The notes under the pieces are model-generated. The model ran no database searches and had not been told where the DNA came from. It was given only the letters and a program-made list of their open reading frames with translations. Shown here in pieces: positions 61,555 through 64,000 of a DNA stretch of 64,000 nt (position 1 is its first letter; the number at the start of each line of letters is the position of its first letter). The translations under genes were made by a program, and so were the position numbers. The stretch covers positions 7,265 through 71,264 of the forward strand of contig DBMR01000024.1 of assembly GCA_002298785.1 (NCBI GenBank). Direction: 5' to 3'. The stretch is from Verrucomicrobia subdivision 3 bacterium UBA693 (GTDB lineage Bacteria > Verrucomicrobiota > Verrucomicrobiia > Limisphaerales > UBA8199).

Positions 61555-63405
61555 TCATGGGTGCCACAGCCGGAAAAGCCTGAACTCGTTGGTCACCAGC
61601 ACTGTGGCCTGGTAGTTGGTGCCGGCCAGGGCCACCTTTTCGGTGGCGGTGCTCCAGTTGGTGTCGATCAGGCTGAGGTTTTGTTGCAGGACAAAACCAG
61701 CGAAGTTGGTGGGCCAGGTGAGCAGCAGATTTGCGGTTTGATTCACAAAACTCAACGTGGGTGCCGGGACGAAGGTTGCCAGCAGCGATTGATTGACAAA
61801 GTTGGTGGACGTGTAGCTGGCTGAAGTGCTAACCACCACCCCGTTTTCCGTCCAGTTTGCGAACGCATACCCAGGACCTGGGGTGGCCACCACGGTGGCG
61901 GTGGCGCCATTTGTATAGACTCCGTCGCCGGTGCTGGTACCTCCATCAGGTGGGGCTGTCGCCGTGTCGACGGCGTAGTGTGGGGGTGCTACTTCACCCG
62001 GTGCGGTGACCAGGAGTGGATACTTCTTGGTGAGGACCGGGGTGTTGCTGGAGGAAACACTTACGGTAACCAGGAACACACCGGATTCAGTCGGCGTGTT
62101 GCCGATCCAGCCTCGGGCGGCTTCGAACGTCATGCCAGCGGGCAGGCCGGTGCAGGTGGCCGTGAAATTGGTATCCGGCGAAATGACCACGGCGCGAGTA
62201 GGATAGAGCGTGTCGACCTCCGCATCCGGGAGATGATTGATCAGGCCGATCGGGGGTGCCACCGCCACGGCGGACATTTGGGCGCCCAGGAATTTGCCGA
62301 CGACCGCATTCGTGGAAAGGTCGACAGGATCGCCGTTTTGATCGAGGTAAGTTCCGACTCCGTGGATTCCATCGGGCGCGACCTTTTCGGCCAGGGCCTG
62401 GTGCGTATCCCAATCCGCGTAAGGGCCCACGTAGGCGTAATATTCATAGCGATAGGTGACAACGTCATCGCCGTGCGCCAATGTGTTGGTTTTTCCAGCC
62501 AACTGCCCGTTCGCCCCGCCCACGCCGTTCGTTGGATTATAGTCGCTGGACTTGTAGTCAGTCTGTAACAACTGCCATTCGGTTTCGACTTCGATGCCCG
62601 TTTCGCCGTTGCGCCAATCCATGCGGTCGGGGTTATCCTGATCCGGGGTGACCAGTTCCCTCAATTCTATGGAATGATTGTTCCGGGACGTGGTCGTAAT
62701 GACTTTGACCCAGGTGGCGTCGCTAAACTCGTAAACGAGGGTCGGATCGGTGAGTGGCGGTGGCGCAACTGGTAAAACCGGCGCCGGGATGACCGGTACC
62801 ACCTGGACCGGCTGTGGAGCCGTAAAGACCGGGGTGGAAACATTGACCTGCGGGCCCAATTTCAGGTTCTGGTTCCCATCATCCAGCAACCAATGGTACA
62901 ACACCTTGGAGGGGGCGGTTCGATAGCCCACTCCGAAATGTTCGCCGCCAAAATTAAGCGAGGGATTGGTGAAGGCGTGACCTTGAGTCGGTGGGATGTT
63001 TGTGTTCGGCACCGCCGTGTAGGCGGACCACCCGGTGCCGGTCCAGACTGCCTCATATCGCACCAGCACATTGGTATGCCAGCCGAGCGCATCGTTGGTG
63101 GCGATTTCCGTTATTTTCGGCGTGCCGTAATGATTGTAATCGTAAGTATAGGTGATATCCGTGCTGCGAATATCATCCAGTTCGATCTCGAACCCATGAC
63201 AAACATTGCTGGTGTCGTTTACAGTGTCGAAATTGTTAATGCTCCCGTACGCGATGCTGGCCCGGACTTCTCTGGGCGCAAAAAGGAGCAGCGCCGTGAG
63301 CAGTGCCAGGCCGGGCCTTGATCTCGTCAGGGAGAATAGAGCAGTTAGAGCTTGGGAACGTCGGATACTCAACAGCCGATAGAATGTTGTTTTGGACGTG
63401 TTCAT
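61555..63405 (-). CDS. Secreted multi-domain protein with InlB B-repeat-like and shared C-terminal modules
   Basis: A 616-residue protein from the ATG at 63405; signal peptide about 1-50 (long basic start, then LALLTALLLFAPREVRA). A large beta domain (about 51-190) is followed by a Pro/Val-rich linker (VQVVPVIPAPVLPVAPPP), a second domain (about 210-400), a putative Ig domain (about 400-465: GLPAGMTFEAARGWIGNTP), a divergent InlB B-repeat (about 475-545: GATATVVATPGPGYAFANW) and the shared C-terminal module ending FRLFRLWHP. Such proteins are commonly surface-exposed. Its start codon overlaps the stop of a short receiver-like frame by four bases (ATGA). Confidence 0.78.
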   Translation of the reverse strand: MNTSKTTFYRLLSIRRSQALTALFSLTRSRPGLALLTALLLFAPREVRASIAYGSINNFDTVNDTSNVCHGFEIELDDIRSTDITYTYDYNHYGTPKITEIATNDALGWHTNVLVRYEAVWTGTGWSAYTAVPNTNIPPTQGHAFTNPSLNFGGEHFGVGYRTAPSKVLYHWLLDDGNQNLKLGPQVNVSTPVFTAPQPVQVVPVIPAPVLPVAPPPLTDPTLVYEFSDATWVKVITTTSRNNHSIELRELVTPDQDNPDRMDWRNGETGIEVETEWQLLQTDYKSSDYNPTNGVGGANGQLAGKTNTLAHGDDVVTYRYEYYAYVGPYADWDTHQALAEKVAPDGIHGVGTYLDQNGDPVDLSTNAVVGKFLGAQMSAVAVAPPIGLINHLPDAEVDTLYPTRAVVISPDTNFTATCTGLPAGMTFEAARGWIGNTPTESGVFLVTVSVSSSNTPVLTKKYPLLVTAPGEVAPPHYAVDTATAPPDGGTSTGDGVYTNGATATVVATPGPGYAFANWTENGVVVSTSASYTSTNFVNQSLLATFVPAPTLSFVNQTANLLLTWPTNFAGFVLQQNLSLIDTNWSTATEKVALAGTNYQATVLVTNEFRLFRLWHP

Positions 63406-63641
63406 AAGGAATGTGCTCTGTTTCCTGACCAACCATGCCAAAGCGAGGCGGACCGTAACCGCTGCACGCCAGCGTTGGGAAGTGCGAAGTTGGTAAGGGT
63501 GGATTGCTTTTGTAAGTCGAGGATAGCGGCAGAAACTTCCGCGTTGTCAGGGAAAACGACCATACAGCAGCCCTCAACCTTGAGGTCCCTACGAACCAAC
63601 CCGGCAGTCCTCCGATCACCATCGAAAATTAGGACGTGCAC
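63402..63641 (-). pseudogene. Receiver-domain-like remnant (truncated response regulator)
   Basis: A 79-residue frame from a GTG at 63641. The first 45 residues resemble the start of an OmpR-type receiver: MHVLIFDGDRRTAGLVRRDL, then EGCCMVVFPDNAEVSAAIL. The second acid of the usual DD pair is G (FDGD), and the rest of the receiver with the phosphorylated D and the output domain are missing. The stop overlaps the next gene start by four bases. Probably a decayed fragment; translation-coupling use or chance are alternatives. Confidence is low. Confidence 0.35.
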
Positions 63642-64000
63642 AGAGGAGATATAACAGGATGCAGCCGCATCTGGAAGGATTTATTGCTTGGCAAAAAACC
63701 GGGGAGTGGTCGTAGGTGAGGGGCCTCGGTTTTTTTCGTCCTTGCCTCCACAAGAAGGTGCGGGACTGACATGCTTCCCTTGTGGTTGTGTGTTGGAACC
63801 TGTTGCGAGCCAGTGTTTTAATTTGCTTCGCTTTTTTCTGAAACAAAACCGGCGCTTCCCGGGTAATGAGGGCAGAAACAATTTACTGAAATGACTATGA
63901 CCTCGATGCAACAGACAATGACGGCGAATTTTAAGACCAGGCAGGTGTTGGCCTTTCGGCCGGAAGTGGTGGGGGTTAGGCGAACGGCGCAAGCCGTTCG
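63642..64000. other. 359-base window end without a supported gene; edge hairpin
   Basis: No frame in this stretch has a product with recognisable features. At the very edge CGAACGGC (63981-63988) and GCCGTTCG (63993-64000) form a perfect 8-bp stem with GCAA loop; what follows is outside the window, so its use (terminator or part of an RNA) is open. Confidence 0.4.

Overview
The window reads as chromosomal DNA of a Verrucomicrobiota bacterium, most plausibly of the Pedosphaeraceae/Limisphaerales type; this is an inference from gene content, with no rRNA present to fix it. The grounds are: large secreted proteins built from LamG, Ig-like and InlB-type modules, a prepilin of the H-X9-DG type, FGly-type sulfatases with a GH106-like enzyme, a multi-domain ECF sigma factor, GC-rich coding with few strong Shine-Dalgarno sites, and the combination of RNase Y, Mpl and Lnt typical of a diderm.

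Layout. 1-6.5 kb: the cut end of a UDP-glucose pyrophosphorylase gene, a DsbD-type thiol reductase, a cardiolipin synthase, a SirB1-like protein, a small membrane protein, a double-ACT protein and a tRNA-Met(CAU). 6.6-12.7 kb: a long leader, a prepilin-like protein and a 1313-residue LamG/Ig surface protein ending in a strong terminator. 12.7-14.6 kb: a group II intron with its reverse transcriptase, inserted just after that terminator. 15-21.9 kb: housekeeping genes (release factor 3, a coiled-coil protein with a 59-residue lipoprotein, and the cluster rny-fthC-rarA) with a likely 6S RNA upstream of rarA. 22-28.7 kb: an AsnB-type amidotransferase, then a zinc/manganese import cluster (small secreted protein, outer-membrane barrel, binding protein, ATPase, permease).

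28.8-37.3 kb: a beta-propeller hybrid-type sensor kinase and its LuxR-type regulator, followed by two secreted glycan-related proteins. 37.4-40.9 kb: an IscA-type protein, an unusual ECF sigma factor fused to a YceI-like and a secretin-N-like domain, and a GNAT acetyltransferase. 41-54.9 kb: two overlapping sulfatase genes facing a seven-gene minus-strand run (MarR regulator, MFS transporter, Lnt-like, Aas-like, alpha/beta hydrolase, GH106-like, Tat-exported amidohydrolase). The GH106 family and the sulfatases together suggest degradation of a sulfated, rhamnose-containing glycan.

55-64 kb: a small secreted FN3-like protein, phosphohexomutase, NuoA, Mpl, a DUF5009-type acyltransferase and a two-gene unit of secreted proteins preceded by a short receiver-domain remnant. 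At least five secreted proteins across the window share a similar C-terminal module ending in F/Y-R-L/V, a probable lineage-specific surface or sorting module. The strongest candidates for something undescribed are the sigma-YceI-secretin-N fusion and this shared module. All calls are from reading sequence; no database search was run.
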